Positions 1 through 8,303 of a DNA stretch of 33,576 bases are shown here, in pieces. Positions within the stretch are counted from its first letter, which is position 1, and each line of letters begins with the position of its first letter. Both the position numbers and the translations under genes were made by a program. The DNA comes from Pseudomonadota bacterium (GTDB lineage Bacteria; Pseudomonadota; Gammaproteobacteria; GCA-001735895): positions 1-33,576 of the forward strand of contig JADFMY010000024.1 of the NCBI GenBank assembly GCA_022563685.1. The letters run 5' to 3'. Below the pieces are notes generated by a model. That model was not told the DNA's origin and made no database searches. It saw nothing but the letters and a program-made list of their open reading frames with translations.

Positions 1-207
1 GTGATGGAGCGAGTTACGGCCCTGGTCTCCGAGTATGTAAAAAGAATCATGAGCGCCACACTGTTACTTGTTTCTCATGGCGACGCATTGCAGATATTGC
101 AGACGGCATTTTCGAAACAGAGCGCCTCAAGTCATCGGTACCAACCACAGCTTGAAACCGCAGAAATCCGACAGCTGATCCTGGAGCCTGGAGCGGATCA
201 CAGTTAA
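1..207 (+). CDS. Histidine phosphatase family protein, C-terminal fragment (5' end outside window)
   Basis: The frame is open from the first base, so this is the end of a gene that starts upstream. The visible 68 residues contain LLLVSHGDALQ, which matches the second catalytic histidine motif (VSHG) of the 2,3-bisphosphoglycerate-mutase-like histidine phosphatases, followed by a short tail with AEIRQL, as commonly found after that motif. Family members remove phosphate from small metabolites or proteins; the substrate cannot be read from this fragment. The first RHG motif must lie upstream. The GTG at base 1 is only the window edge and not a supported start. An array of hairpins follows 22 bases after the stop. 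Confidence 0.7.
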   Translation: MMERVTALVSEYVKRIMSATLLLVSHGDALQILQTAFSKQSASSHRYQPQLETAEIRQLILEPGADHS

Positions 208-229
208 TTCCCGCGCACAACTCCTCTAA

Positions 230-376
230 GGAAGGTCTGATTTATTCAGACCTTCCGGCAGTACATGGAGGTACTGCCAAAATCAGTGCCGTTAAGGCAT
301 TGATTTTGTGAGACAAACGAAAATGAAACTTTTCGTTTGTCGTCCTCTGAGAATTCAAGGATGATTTATTCAGAGG
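230..376. repeat. Array of five consecutive inverted repeats (MITE-like palindromic element)
   Basis: Five hairpins follow one another almost without gaps: 230-240/246-256 (11-bp perfect stem), 257-264/271-278 (8 bp), 278-290/296-308 (13 bp with one G-U), 312-323/330-341 (12 bp perfect) and 344-350/370-376 (7 bp with a 19-base loop). The sequence TGATTTATTCAGA occurs in the first hairpin and again, nearly whole, in the last, so the two ends are related copies. This looks like a short non-autonomous repeat lying between the phosphatase and the convergent nuclease gene. No classical T-tract follows any stem, so a terminator role is possible but not shown. Confidence 0.75.
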
Positions 377-380
377 TTCC

Positions 381-1121
381 CTAATATGCAAACTGCGCAT
401 ACAGTGGCAAATGGTCAGACAATTGCTTCCAGGGTTGACCGTTTAAACACTGGCATTCGAGTAACTTTAAATGGTTGAAATAAATCCGGTCCATTTTTAG
501 AATGGGCCAGTTCGAGGGAAAGGTTTTGGCATATTTTCCATGTGACATACGAAACACTTCCTGCATCGCCAGCAATGATTCAAGATGCCTGCCCATGCGC
601 CCATTCCAGTCATTGAAATCGCCCGCCAGTATGACTGGCTCGCCTTCGGCAACGGCGTCGTTGATGTGATGCCGGAGAATATTAATTTGCCGTTTACGTT
701 CAAACCCTACCAGGTCCAGATGTACGCATATCAGGTGTAAACGTACATTACTGTCGGTTAAATTGGTAACGCCATGTAACAAACTTCTACTGGCACGACG
801 GAAACGCGACAAGTTTATATTTTCCCAGCGCTCGAATGGGTGTCTGCTCAGTATCGCGTTACCGTGGTGACCCTTGCTATAGATGGCATTTTTACCATAG
901 GCATAGTGAGGCCAGAGTGTGTCGGCAAGGAATTCAAACTGTGACACCTCTGGCCAGCCCGAAACCCTGCTTTCGTGATGGTAATGGCGCCCCTGAATTT
1001 CCTGTAAGAAAACTATATCTACATCGGCCAGCTGCAGATGCTGTCGAATTTCGTGCAGGACGAATTCACGATTGTGCCGGTCGAAGCCTTTGTGAATATT
1101 ATAGGTTAAGACTTTGAGCAT
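381..1121 (-). CDS. Endonuclease/exonuclease/phosphatase family protein
   Basis: The protein (about 246 aa from ATG 1121) carries the ordered motifs of the EEP superfamily: YNIHKG at the N-terminus, the metal-binding glutamate in LQEIQG, VHLDL in the middle, GDFNDW, then MDRIY and the C-terminal SDHLP containing the catalytic Asp-His pair. It resembles the YbhP-type branch whose members often sit beside cardiolipin synthase genes; no such neighbour is present. Members hydrolyse phosphodiester bonds in nucleic acids or lipids, and the substrate is unknown. No signal peptide is visible. A TTG nine bases upstream (1130) is an alternative start; ATG was preferred because family members typically begin just before the YNIHKG strand. 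Neither has a clear ribosome binding site. Confidence 0.88.
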   Translation of the reverse strand: MLKVLTYNIHKGFDRHNREFVLHEIRQHLQLADVDIVFLQEIQGRHYHHESRVSGWPEVSQFEFLADTLWPHYAYGKNAIYSKGHHGNAILSRHPFERWENINLSRFRRASRSLLHGVTNLTDSNVRLHLICVHLDLVGFERKRQINILRHHINDAVAEGEPVILAGDFNDWNGRMGRHLESLLAMQEVFRMSHGKYAKTFPSNWPILKMDRIYFNHLKLLECQCLNGQPWKQLSDHLPLYAQFAY

Positions 1122-1133
1122 GTCTGGCAAATA

Positions 1134-1167
1134 GAATAAAGGTAGATAAAGAATAAAGGTAGATAAA
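1134..1167. repeat. Perfect tandem duplication of a 17-bp unit
   Basis: The unit GAATAAAGGTAGATAAA occurs twice back to back (1134-1150 and 1151-1167) just upstream of the nuclease gene on its coding strand. It is short and may be a slippage product. No role is evident. Confidence 0.8.
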
Positions 1168-1324
1168 GGGGGCGTTACCCCTTAGACCCTCAATACGCGA
1201 GAATGACTGCCGAAGGCGGTCAAAATAGTCGCTAACGCGTTTCTGCATATCCTGATCGTCATTAGAAAATTTTTTATTTCCATAGATCGGAAAACTACAC
1301 GCCCAGTAAATATACGGTGTTTCC

Positions 1325-2056
1325 TTAAAAATACCGGCTAATCTTTTTTACCCTATTCTTAAAGAACCTTGTTCGGGTCGCGGGGTTATGCCTGACAGGT
1401 GCGGGCAGGGTTGCGGCCAGCTCAATCGCCTGCCTGGGCGATAGCCTCGCAGCGGATTTCCCCCAGTAATACCTCGCGGCAGCTTCGACGCCGTAGATGC
1501 CACGACCAAATTCGGCGACGTTGAGATAAAGCTCGAGAATTCTTTTTTTCGTCAGATGGCGCTCCATACCGATAGTCAGTAACAATTCGTGCCATTTGCG
1601 TAACGGGTTTCGGGAGGAACTGAGGAAGATATTTTTGACTGTTTGCTGCGAAATGGTACTGCCACCGTAAACCAGCCGTTTTTCAGACAGGTTGGATTCC
1701 ATCGCCGCCTGTAATGCTTCCATATCGATACCCGAGTGCGAATAAAAACGGGCGTCTTCGGCGACGATCAGAGCCCGGATCATATGTCTCGAAATCTTGC
1801 TGATGGGTTTTTGTTGCCACGACAGGTCCGGCCATTTCGGGTGTTTGTATTGCTCAAAAATATATTGGCGAATGAAATTCGATTGCTGAACAGGGCCTGC
1901 CTGGTAGAGCGACCAGTCCGGCCAGATGCCAATCAGGTAACCGGTGTCCATAATAAATACCAGCAACAGAATTCTTAAGCTCCATCGCACAACGCGCACG
2001 GTTGTCCGTGTTCTTAGAAAATAATAGAGGCGTAATTTTAAGGAATAAAATGACAT
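1325..2056 (-). CDS. mtgA: Monofunctional biosynthetic peptidoglycan transglycosylase
   Basis: This 243-aa protein is a family 51 glycosyltransferase that polymerises lipid II into glycan strands on the periplasmic side of the inner membrane. It has a basic N-terminus, one membrane anchor at about residues 26-46, and then the GT51 motifs in order: EDARFYSHSG with the catalytic glutamate, GGSTISQQ, RKWHELLLT with the second glutamate region, and ILELYLNVAEFGRGIYGVEAAA. No transpeptidase domain follows, and the length suits MtgA rather than a class A PBP. Downstream is a 194- to 200-bp spacer before the nuclease gene, so they need not be co-transcribed. The start ATG at 2056 faces the divergent MFS gene across 271 bp. 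Confidence 0.95.
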   Translation of the reverse strand: MSFYSLKLRLYYFLRTRTTVRVVRWSLRILLLVFIMDTGYLIGIWPDWSLYQAGPVQQSNFIRQYIFEQYKHPKWPDLSWQQKPISKISRHMIRALIVAEDARFYSHSGIDMEALQAAMESNLSEKRLVYGGSTISQQTVKNIFLSSSRNPLRKWHELLLTIGMERHLTKKRILELYLNVAEFGRGIYGVEAAARYYWGKSAARLSPRQAIELAATLPAPVRHNPATRTRFFKNRVKKISRYF

Positions 2057-2327
2057 GGCCTGATCCGGGTGCTTGGCTGATACTATTTATAAACCAGAAT
2101 CGCCTTCGCTGCTGTTATATTATTTCATTTTCCGGTTTTGCCGAAATTTTGTAACTTCCAGGTAACCTGCGCCCGGGTTCGATCAACCTCAGCTTAGGGC
2201 TGGCAAATCGGTAGCGGTGACCCATCGAAAGGCCGATTTCCAGTGATCGAAAATTTTCGTGTAGATTTAAACCTATAACTGAAAAAAGCTGTCTATAATC
2301 GCTGGCATTCAAACAGTGGTGTAAGCC

Positions 2328-3563
2328 GTGTACGGAAATCGAAATCCCGCAGTCGTTAATTATACCCCAACACCGGGTATTAAGGCGTTTGCGATTCTAT
2401 CCGCATTTGAAAGTGCGGCCAGAGCAATATTAATATCGGTTTTGCCGATTGCTATGTACCGGGTTTATGCCGATGCCCAGGTGGTTTCGGAAGTCTATTT
2501 TCTGATCGGTGTTTTATCACTTGCGATGGCACTGCTGGTGCCGTGGATTAGCCGGTTCGTTCCAAGACGATGGCTTTATACCACCGCGGTGATCGTCTTC
2601 ATTATCGGTTCGGCTATCGGTGCTTTAGCCGAATCCTGGGTGCTTGCCATCGGCCTCGGTTTAATGACCCTGTCGGTGGTGGTGATTACCGTATGCTTCA
2701 ATGCTTACGTGATGGACTACGTCAGTCGTTGCAAATTGAGCGAAATCGAAACCCTGCGCCTGTTCTATAGTAGCGCAGCATGGACCGCAGGACCCTTTCT
2801 CGGTATCTGGTTGATGGGTATCTGGAGGCCTGCGCCATTTATATTGTCCGGATTAGCCGCCTGTATCTTACTCGCCGCGTTCTGGCGGTTCAGGCTCGGC
2901 AATGGCAAGGCCATTCAAAAGGCAAAAAGCAGGCCCCCCAACCCTTTTGCTTATCTGCATCTGTTCGCCAAACAGCCGCGCCTGGTGGCAGGATGGACGT
3001 TTGCGGTGATTCGCTCCTGTGGCTGGTGGGTATATGTCGTTTATCTGCCGATATACGCGGTAGAAAATGGCTACAGCGAGCAATTGGGCGGCATCCTGTT
3101 ATCGGCATCCAATGCCTTCCTGTTTCTGACGCCACTGATGTTAAAGGCGATGCGTGGCCGCGTCCGTAAAGCAGTGATATTGGGTTTTGCCGGGAGTGGC
3201 ATATTATTCTTGCTCGCTTCGTTCGACCTTGCCGGGCAACTTCTAGTTATTGCATTGCTGGTGGGTGCTTCAATATTTCTGATAGTGCTCGACATGTGCG
3301 CCGGTTTGCCATTCCTGATGGCTGTACGGCCATCCGAGCGAACCGAAATGGCGGCAGTTTATTCTACCTACCGGGATGTCTCAGGTGTTCTCACACCGGG
3401 CGCAGCGAGTCTGTTGCTGATATTTTTACCCTTGCAATTCATGTTTAGCCTGACTGCTATCTGTCTGTTTAGCTGCGCCTGGCTGGCGACTAAATTACAC
3501 CCTCGCCTGGGCAATAAGAAAATCACTCCAATCGTAATCGATCACCGGGCCGAAGAAGTTTAA
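2328..3563 (+). CDS. MFS-type transporter, 12 predicted membrane segments
   Basis: The 411-aa product is strongly hydrophobic with about twelve membrane-spanning stretches and a longer polar loop near residue 195-210, which separates two six-helix halves as in the major facilitator superfamily. A basic loop after the second helix (RFVPRRW) sits where the degenerate MFS motif A is expected. No substrate-specific motif was recognised, so the cargo is unknown. The GTG start at 2328 is the first in frame before the conserved hydrophobic region; a TATAAT-like hexamer lies at 2294-2299 without a convincing -35. The gene is alone between the divergent mtgA and the ybaK-like gene 255 bp downstream. 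Confidence 0.8.
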   Translation: MYGNRNPAVVNYTPTPGIKAFAILSAFESAARAILISVLPIAMYRVYADAQVVSEVYFLIGVLSLAMALLVPWISRFVPRRWLYTTAVIVFIIGSAIGALAESWVLAIGLGLMTLSVVVITVCFNAYVMDYVSRCKLSEIETLRLFYSSAAWTAGPFLGIWLMGIWRPAPFILSGLAACILLAAFWRFRLGNGKAIQKAKSRPPNPFAYLHLFAKQPRLVAGWTFAVIRSCGWWVYVVYLPIYAVENGYSEQLGGILLSASNAFLFLTPLMLKAMRGRVRKAVILGFAGSGILFLLASFDLAGQLLVIALLVGASIFLIVLDMCAGLPFLMAVRPSERTEMAAVYSTYRDVSGVLTPGAASLLLIFLPLQFMFSLTAICLFSCAWLATKLHPRLGNKKITPIVIDHRAEEV

Positions 3564-3818
3564 TCGACACGTCAACCGCTGTCGCCGAGCTTTCGTTCAC
3601 GATTTCTGCCAAAAATCATTATGTGCCAGGCCGAAATAACAGTTGGCCATGGCGACCAGTTTGGCGGTTTTCCCGCTTTCAAGTAGATTATTAAAATGGT
3701 ACCTGCCCCAAAATACGTACTGGCTGGCAGGTAAATTCCTTGATGTATATCGACATGTCAAGGACCAGTTTAAGTTATAATTAAGCCCCAAAATTTGATA
3801 TAAAGATGAGGTGATACA

Positions 3819-4292
3819 ATGGCTATATCATCAACACTTAGTGAGTTTTTAGATCAGCAAAAGGTGGCGTTCGCCCTCATTCCCCATCCCCATACCAGCA
3901 ATAGTATGGATACCGCGCGACAGGCCCACGTTCCGGGTAAACGTCTGGCCAAGGCGGTGGTCGTCAAGGAGGACGGTAACTATTCCATGGTTATCGTACC
4001 ATCGGTCGAGCAGGTGGATCTTGTCCTGTTGCGCGAGCAGATCGGGCACGGCGTGAAGTTGGCAACAGAATCTGAATTAGGTGAGTTATTCCCGGATTGT
4101 GCCATAGGTGCAGTGCCACCAGTGGGGGCCGCATGGGGCCTGGATACCTACCTCGACGAGTGTTTCCTTGAGGATGACGAGGAAGTGTTTTTTGAAGCCG
4201 GCGATCACGAGGACCTGGTTCGAGTGACCGGTGACCAGTTTCAGAAACTGTTGGGGAATGTAAAGTCTGGCCGCTATGGCCATACCATCTGA
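3819..4292 (+). CDS. YbaK/EbsC-type aminoacyl-tRNA deacylase domain protein
   Basis: The 157-aa protein is a stand-alone YbaK/ProX-like domain. It shows the central RLAKAVVVK segment with the conserved lysine and the GAVPPVG loop that shapes the substrate pocket in trans-editing deacylases, followed by the acidic DTYLDECFLEDDEEVFFEAG stretch. Such proteins hydrolyse mischarged aminoacyl-tRNAs (for example Cys- or Ala-tRNA(Pro)) in the cytoplasm; the exact specificity cannot be read here. The ATG is preceded by a good Shine-Dalgarno sequence (GAGGTGA, six bases upstream), which supports the start. The gene is followed by a strong inverted repeat at 4317-4372. Confidence 0.88.
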   Translation: MAISSTLSEFLDQQKVAFALIPHPHTSNSMDTARQAHVPGKRLAKAVVVKEDGNYSMVIVPSVEQVDLVLLREQIGHGVKLATESELGELFPDCAIGAVPPVGAAWGLDTYLDECFLEDDEEVFFEAGDHEDLVRVTGDQFQKLLGNVKSGRYGHTI

Positions 4293-4316
4293 GTTGTAAC
4301 TCGACACCGCGCCCGC

Positions 4317-4372
4317 GCCCGCATATTGCATGATTCATCAATATGGGCGCCGCCTTCGTGCAATATGCGGGC
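4317..4372. terminator. Perfect 14-bp inverted repeat with 28-base loop in the ybaK-gshA spacer
   Basis: GCCCGCATATTGCA at 4317-4330 is the exact reverse complement of 4359-4372. Within the loop a second copy of CAATAT (4339-4344) can pair instead with ATATTG (4324-4329), so two exclusive folds exist. It begins 24 bases after the ybaK-like stop and has only a short T-rich tail (ATTTCTTT), so it may be a terminator, an attenuator for gshA or a repeat element. The rest of the 304-base spacer (4293-4596) holds no convincing gene. Confidence 0.5.
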
Positions 4373-4596
4373 TAGATTTCTTTGGCGTGAAAATGGACCG
4401 GGCAAGGGCATCAAACGCCTTGTCCGGCTGGTTCTCTATCTGTACAGAATTAACATCGAATTGATTCGATGAGGGCTGCGCGCTAACCATTACAGGTTTG
4501 TACTGAAGTGAAGTGATTTTTTCTGATAATTCCGGCACAATCAGCGCTTCAATAAAACCCGACCAGGTTTCGGCCTAACCACACAAGGGGCAAGAT

Positions 4597-6168
4597 TTGT
4601 ACAGCATTGCGGAACAGCGTCTCTCGCGGTTAGTCGATAGCGGAACTGGTGATCTATTGGTCTCCGGCCAGGTGGGTCTGGAAAAAGAAAGTCTGCGTGT
4701 CATGTCCGACGGCAACCTGGCTCAGACCCGGCACCCCAGGGCCCTTGGTTCTTCGCTTACTCATCCCTACATCACTACCGATTACTCGGAGGCTCTGGCG
4801 GAATTCATCACTCCACCCAGCGATTCGATTCCTGCTGTCCTGGATTTCCTGCGCGACACCCAGTGTTTTGTGTATGAAAATCTGGGGGATGAATTTCTCT
4901 GGGCCACCAGTATGCCCTGCGTGGTCGCCGGAGAAACCAGCATACCCATTGCCGAATATGGCAGCTCAAATCCAGGGCTGATGAAAACTGTTTACCGACG
5001 TGGTCTGGGCCATCGCTACGGCCGCCTGATGCAGATTATCGCCGGGGTCCATTTCAATTATTCATTTGCAGATGCTTTCTGGCCCGCGTTCCAGGAGATC
5101 GAAAAGGACAGCCGGCCATTACAGGATTTTACTGCCGACAGTTACTTTGCACTCATTCGTAACCTGCAGCGTTTCGGTTGGCTGGTGCCCTATCTGTTCG
5201 GCGCTTCGCCCGCGGTTTGTAAATCTTTTTTGGGTGGGGCCGAGACCAATCTGGATACCTTTGACGCATCTACCTATTACGAGCCCTATGCTACCTCCCT
5301 GCGCATGGGCGATATCGGTTATCAAAATAACAAGGAAGCCAAAACAGGGGTCAAGGTCTGCTATGACAACCTGGATGCCTATGTCACCAGTCTCTCACAG
5401 GCGATTGAGACGCCCTGTCCCGAGTATGAAAAACTCGGTGTGGTGGTGAAGGGACGTTACGAGCAGCTCAACGCCAATATCCTGCAAATTGAAAACGAGT
5501 ACTACAGCACGATTCGCCCCAAGCAAATTGTCGATGCCTTCGAAAAGCCGGTGCACGCACTCAAACAACGGGGGGTGCGCTATGTAGAATTACGTTCCAT
5601 CGATGTCAATGCATTCGAGCCACTGGGCATTAATGAGCGCCAGTTGCGTTTCCTGGAAGCCTTCCTGATTTTTTGCCAACTGCATGAAAGCCCTGTAATC
5701 GGTGCTAAAGAAGGTGAGCACATCGATCGCAACGAGCTTGTTGCCGCACATCGCGGTCGTGACCCGCGTCTGCTTCTGTATCGGGGTGACGAAAAAATAC
5801 TGCTTCGGGACTGGGCCAGGGAAATTATCAGCGCCATGACCGGCGTGTGCGAACTGCTCGATAAAGATTTACCGGGCAAACCCTACAGCGCGTCGCTGGC
5901 GGCACAACAGGAAAAGGCGCAGGATGCCGATTTCACCCCATCGGCGCGTATGCTGGAGGCCATGCGCCGCGAAGGCGAGGGTTTTTTCCACTTTGCTCTG
6001 CGCAAGTCGCAACAGCATCAGGCCTATTTTCGCAGCCTCGATCTGGACCCGGAACGCCGTGAAATGTTTAACCGGCTGACAGGCGAGTCTCTTGCCAGGC
6101 AGCAAACGATGGAAGCGGATAATGATGAATCCTTTAGCGATTACCTGCAGCGCTACTTTAGCCAGTAG
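4597..6168 (+). CDS. gshA: Glutamate-cysteine ligase (gamma-glutamylcysteine synthetase)
   Basis: This cytoplasmic enzyme joins glutamate and cysteine with ATP in the first step of glutathione synthesis. At 523 aa it has the usual size of the gammaproteobacterial type 1 family. Family hallmarks are visible: GLEKESLRV near residue 28, TTDYSEALAEFITPP near 60-75, IAGVHFNYSF near 150, and RYVELRSIDVNAFEPLGI near 335-350. The start is a TTG at 4597, supported by AAGGGG six bases upstream and by the family's conserved N-terminus beginning shortly after. A small gene follows after 43 bases and is probably co-transcribed. gshB is not in the window. Confidence 0.97.
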   Translation: MYSIAEQRLSRLVDSGTGDLLVSGQVGLEKESLRVMSDGNLAQTRHPRALGSSLTHPYITTDYSEALAEFITPPSDSIPAVLDFLRDTQCFVYENLGDEFLWATSMPCVVAGETSIPIAEYGSSNPGLMKTVYRRGLGHRYGRLMQIIAGVHFNYSFADAFWPAFQEIEKDSRPLQDFTADSYFALIRNLQRFGWLVPYLFGASPAVCKSFLGGAETNLDTFDASTYYEPYATSLRMGDIGYQNNKEAKTGVKVCYDNLDAYVTSLSQAIETPCPEYEKLGVVVKGRYEQLNANILQIENEYYSTIRPKQIVDAFEKPVHALKQRGVRYVELRSIDVNAFEPLGINERQLRFLEAFLIFCQLHESPVIGAKEGEHIDRNELVAAHRGRDPRLLLYRGDEKILLRDWAREIISAMTGVCELLDKDLPGKPYSASLAAQQEKAQDADFTPSARMLEAMRREGEGFFHFALRKSQQHQAYFRSLDLDPERREMFNRLTGESLARQQTMEADNDESFSDYLQRYFSQ

Positions 6169-6211
6169 ATTTAGAATCTTACCAATACGCTGGTGGAAAC
6201 CCGAGGCGCCC

Positions 6212-6448
6212 ATGAAGAAGCTGAAAAATGAAAAAGAAATGCTAAAGAAAGCGATCATCGAGGGTGTCAAATATGGCGAAAAAAGGGGCGTGGTCGAATT
6301 CGAACCGACAGATTCGGCGCATGAGAAAATCCTGTATATCTATAGATTGCTTGTTCACGATAAGGTGATACAGCCCATCCCGGAAGATCAGGTTTCACAG
6401 AAATCCATGATGCATAAACTGGCGATTTGGGCATCGAAGCTAGAGTAA
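6212..6448 (+). CDS. Small DUF5062-like protein
   Basis: The 78-aa protein is lysine-rich at the start (MKKLKNEKEMLKKAI), followed by KRGVVEFEPTDSAHEKI and IYRLLVHDKVIQPIPEDQ. It resembles the uncharacterised DUF5062 proteins of marine gammaproteobacteria; this match is from memory and needs a profile search. It is predicted to be soluble and mostly helical, with no signal peptide or membrane segment. The ATG at 6212 has GAGG five bases upstream. Its position 43 bp behind gshA suggests co-expression and perhaps a role tied to thiol metabolism, which is only inference. It converges on the N-formylglutamate amidohydrolase-like gene. Confidence 0.75.
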   Translation: MKKLKNEKEMLKKAIIEGVKYGEKRGVVEFEPTDSAHEKILYIYRLLVHDKVIQPIPEDQVSQKSMMHKLAIWASKLE

Positions 6449-6530
6449 AGCCTGATTTATTTCCTGCCGGGAAAAAGGGTCATGCAAAGTGCAGTCTGAA
6501 AACCTGAAAAATATCAAGGTGCTTGCTTTT

Positions 6531-6558
6531 TACTTTCGGCGGAGGTATTTCGAAAGTA
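6531..6558. terminator. Weak inverted repeat between convergent genes
   Basis: TACTTTCG (6531-6538) pairs with CGAAAGTA (6551-6558) around a 12-base loop, between the convergent DUF5062-like and amidohydrolase-like genes. There is a TTTT just upstream but no T-tract after the stem on either strand, so a terminator role is uncertain. Confidence 0.3.
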
Positions 6559-6576
6559 TAAGCCTGATCCCGGGCG

Positions 6577-7407
6577 CTATACCGACTGCCAGACTCGATA
6601 AAGTTCCGGGTCAGCCAGAATGTCATACAGGGCATCGTCCAGAATACTTGCCCAGCGTTCAGCGCCCTCTTCGGTGTCAACCAGATCCTGGCGAATTTCG
6701 ATTGAAACATGCGGCAGGCCGGCGGCCTCGGCATGATGGTCGATGGTATAGTCGGACAGATGTTTGCCAGAGTAGGGTTCGTTATCACCGATGTTGAAAC
6801 CATCCGGATGGGCACGTAGATTGTTCATTAAGGGTACTGGAATACGTGGATCCTGGTCCCACAACACACCTGCATGCCAGGGGCGGGAAAACCCCGCCAT
6901 TTCGGGTGTAAAACTATGGATAGAAATAAAAGCCGGCACGACCTCCTTTTCTTTGAAACGGTGGAGCATCGTGTCAATGGCCCTTCGATAAGGCGTAAAT
7001 AAGCAATGTATTCGTTGATTACGCTGTGCATCAGACATGTTCTGGTTGCCCCTGATAACCGTATTGTCACTAAGCTCCGGCATGATACTGTCATCTTCGA
7101 GACTGCGATTTAGATCGACAACCAGACGAGAATAACCCGCCAGAATAGCAGGGGCGTCAAGATGCTGTGAAAGATGATGAATTAATTTTTTGGTGCCAAT
7201 GTCATAAGCGATATGCTGTTCGAGTGCTGTGTCGTCGAGACCGAGCTTATGCAGTATTTTCGGTATGGCGTTACTGGCATGATCACCGACGAGCAATATC
7301 TTAGCCTTGCCCTGTTCATTAATAATCGCATACGGCGGCGGATCCCCCGGCCCGATCATTGGATATTCATCTGATTGCATTGGTCTGATTAAATTCATGT
7401 CTTGCAT
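6577..7407 (-). CDS. N-formylglutamate amidohydrolase family protein
   Basis: The 276-aa protein matches the N-formylglutamate amidohydrolase family (zinc-dependent, HutG-like and related deformylases). Visible motifs are LLVGDHASNAIP near residue 40, HIAYDIGTKKL near 65, YSRLVVDLNRS near 92, FISIHSFTP near 160, and VSIEIRQDLVDTEEG near 235. Family members release formate or related groups from N-acyl amino acids in histidine degradation, but many homologues outside hut operons have unknown substrates. No hut genes are nearby, so histidine catabolism is not supported. The gene lies 59 bp behind the methyltransferase on the same strand and could be the last gene of that unit. An ATG three codons in (7398) is an alternative start. 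Confidence 0.88.
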   Translation of the reverse strand: MQDMNLIRPMQSDEYPMIGPGDPPPYAIINEQGKAKILLVGDHASNAIPKILHKLGLDDTALEQHIAYDIGTKKLIHHLSQHLDAPAILAGYSRLVVDLNRSLEDDSIMPELSDNTVIRGNQNMSDAQRNQRIHCLFTPYRRAIDTMLHRFKEKEVVPAFISIHSFTPEMAGFSRPWHAGVLWDQDPRIPVPLMNNLRAHPDGFNIGDNEPYSGKHLSDYTIDHHAEAAGLPHVSIEIRQDLVDTEEGAERWASILDDALYDILADPELYRVWQSV

Positions 7408-7466
7408 TTGATACCGATGGTTTGGATCATAGAGTATTTTTTCTACTTTCGTAAAGTAATGAAACG

Positions 7467-8303
7467 TCAGCCATTGTGCGCGACTACCTGAACCACTTGC
7501 AAAGCATTTTCTCGTAGCGCTTTTGCAAGATTCAGCATCATGGGTTGATATTGATCGCCGAGCAACAGGCTTAAATTGGGTTGTTTGATCTTACCCTGGG
7601 ACAGCATTTCTACCACGCGCGAGACGCTCTCGAGTGCTTCGCTACTGACATCTTGCCAGATGCTGATATCGAAGCCACAACTTGATAGCGATTCACGATA
7701 ATCATCAGCACTCGCCAGGAAACTCGTGCTAGCCTGTCTGGTCCAGGGCATCGGGTATTCGATTCTATCGCTATTGCCGTCGCCCAGCATGACTTCGTAC
7801 ATCAGCAATTTACCATCATGATTGAGTACGCGCGCAAATTCCTGCCAGAGTGCGGCCTTTTTTTCGATGTTCATCGTCACGTGCTGGGCCCACAAGGCGC
7901 TGAAATGGTTCTCGGAAAATGGCAGGGCCAATGCGTTAGCCTGGGTGAATTGTGTTCGAGCAGCCAGGTTGAGCCGTTTTGAAATCAATTCGGCGGCACT
8001 GCAATAATCTGCACTGAGGTCGACTCCGACCACCCGACAGCCTGTTTGTGTGGCGATCACCCTTGCCGGCCCACCGAGGCCACAGCCGACGTCGAGTAGC
8101 AGGTCATCGCTATCGAGCCCGGCGATTTCAAGCATAGCCAGGGTCGCCGGTAAGCCACCGATATGAAATTGATCGAGCGCCGCGATCAGCGCCGGGTCGA
8201 ATGGCTGCTGGTCCTTTCTGGCCTGTTCCAGTGCCTGCGTGATCGCCTGCTCGATATTGTTGCAACGATAATTTTCGCCAGGCGTACTCAACGGGTTTGC
8301 CAT
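7467..8303 (-). CDS. Class I SAM-dependent methyltransferase
   Basis: This 278-aa protein has a Rossmann-fold methyltransferase core. Motif I LLLDVGCGLGGPARV is near residue 72, the acidic strand VVGVDLS near 94, NALALPFSENHFSALWAQHV near 125-145, and a post-core WARVL/FARVLNHDGKLLMYEV segment near 160. It resembles the small-molecule methyltransferases related to sarcosine/dimethylglycine and O-methyl transferases; the substrate is unknown. Its first 16 bases overlap the end of the CoA-transferase gene, which suggests translational coupling. A methyltransferase in an acyl-CoA gene cluster is uncommon and may act on an aromatic or amino-acid-like substrate handled by that cluster (inference). 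Confidence 0.88.
   Translation of the reverse strand: MANPLSTPGENYRCNNIEQAITQALEQARKDQQPFDPALIAALDQFHIGGLPATLAMLEIAGLDSDDLLLDVGCGLGGPARVIATQTGCRVVGVDLSADYCSAAELISKRLNLAARTQFTQANALALPFSENHFSALWAQHVTMNIEKKAALWQEFARVLNHDGKLLMYEVMLGDGNSDRIEYPMPWTRQASTSFLASADDYRESLSSCGFDISIWQDVSSEALESVSRVVEMLSQGKIKQPNLSLLLGDQYQPMMLNLAKALRENALQVVQVVAHNG

Noticed and set aside
2115-2312. 65-codon minus-strand frame in the mtgA-MFS spacer
   Set aside because: No ribosome binding site, no recognisable motif, and it fills the divergent promoter region.
3597-3791. 64-codon minus-strand frame between the MFS and ybaK-like genes
   Set aside because: No family resemblance or supported start; composition looks like random AT-rich sequence.
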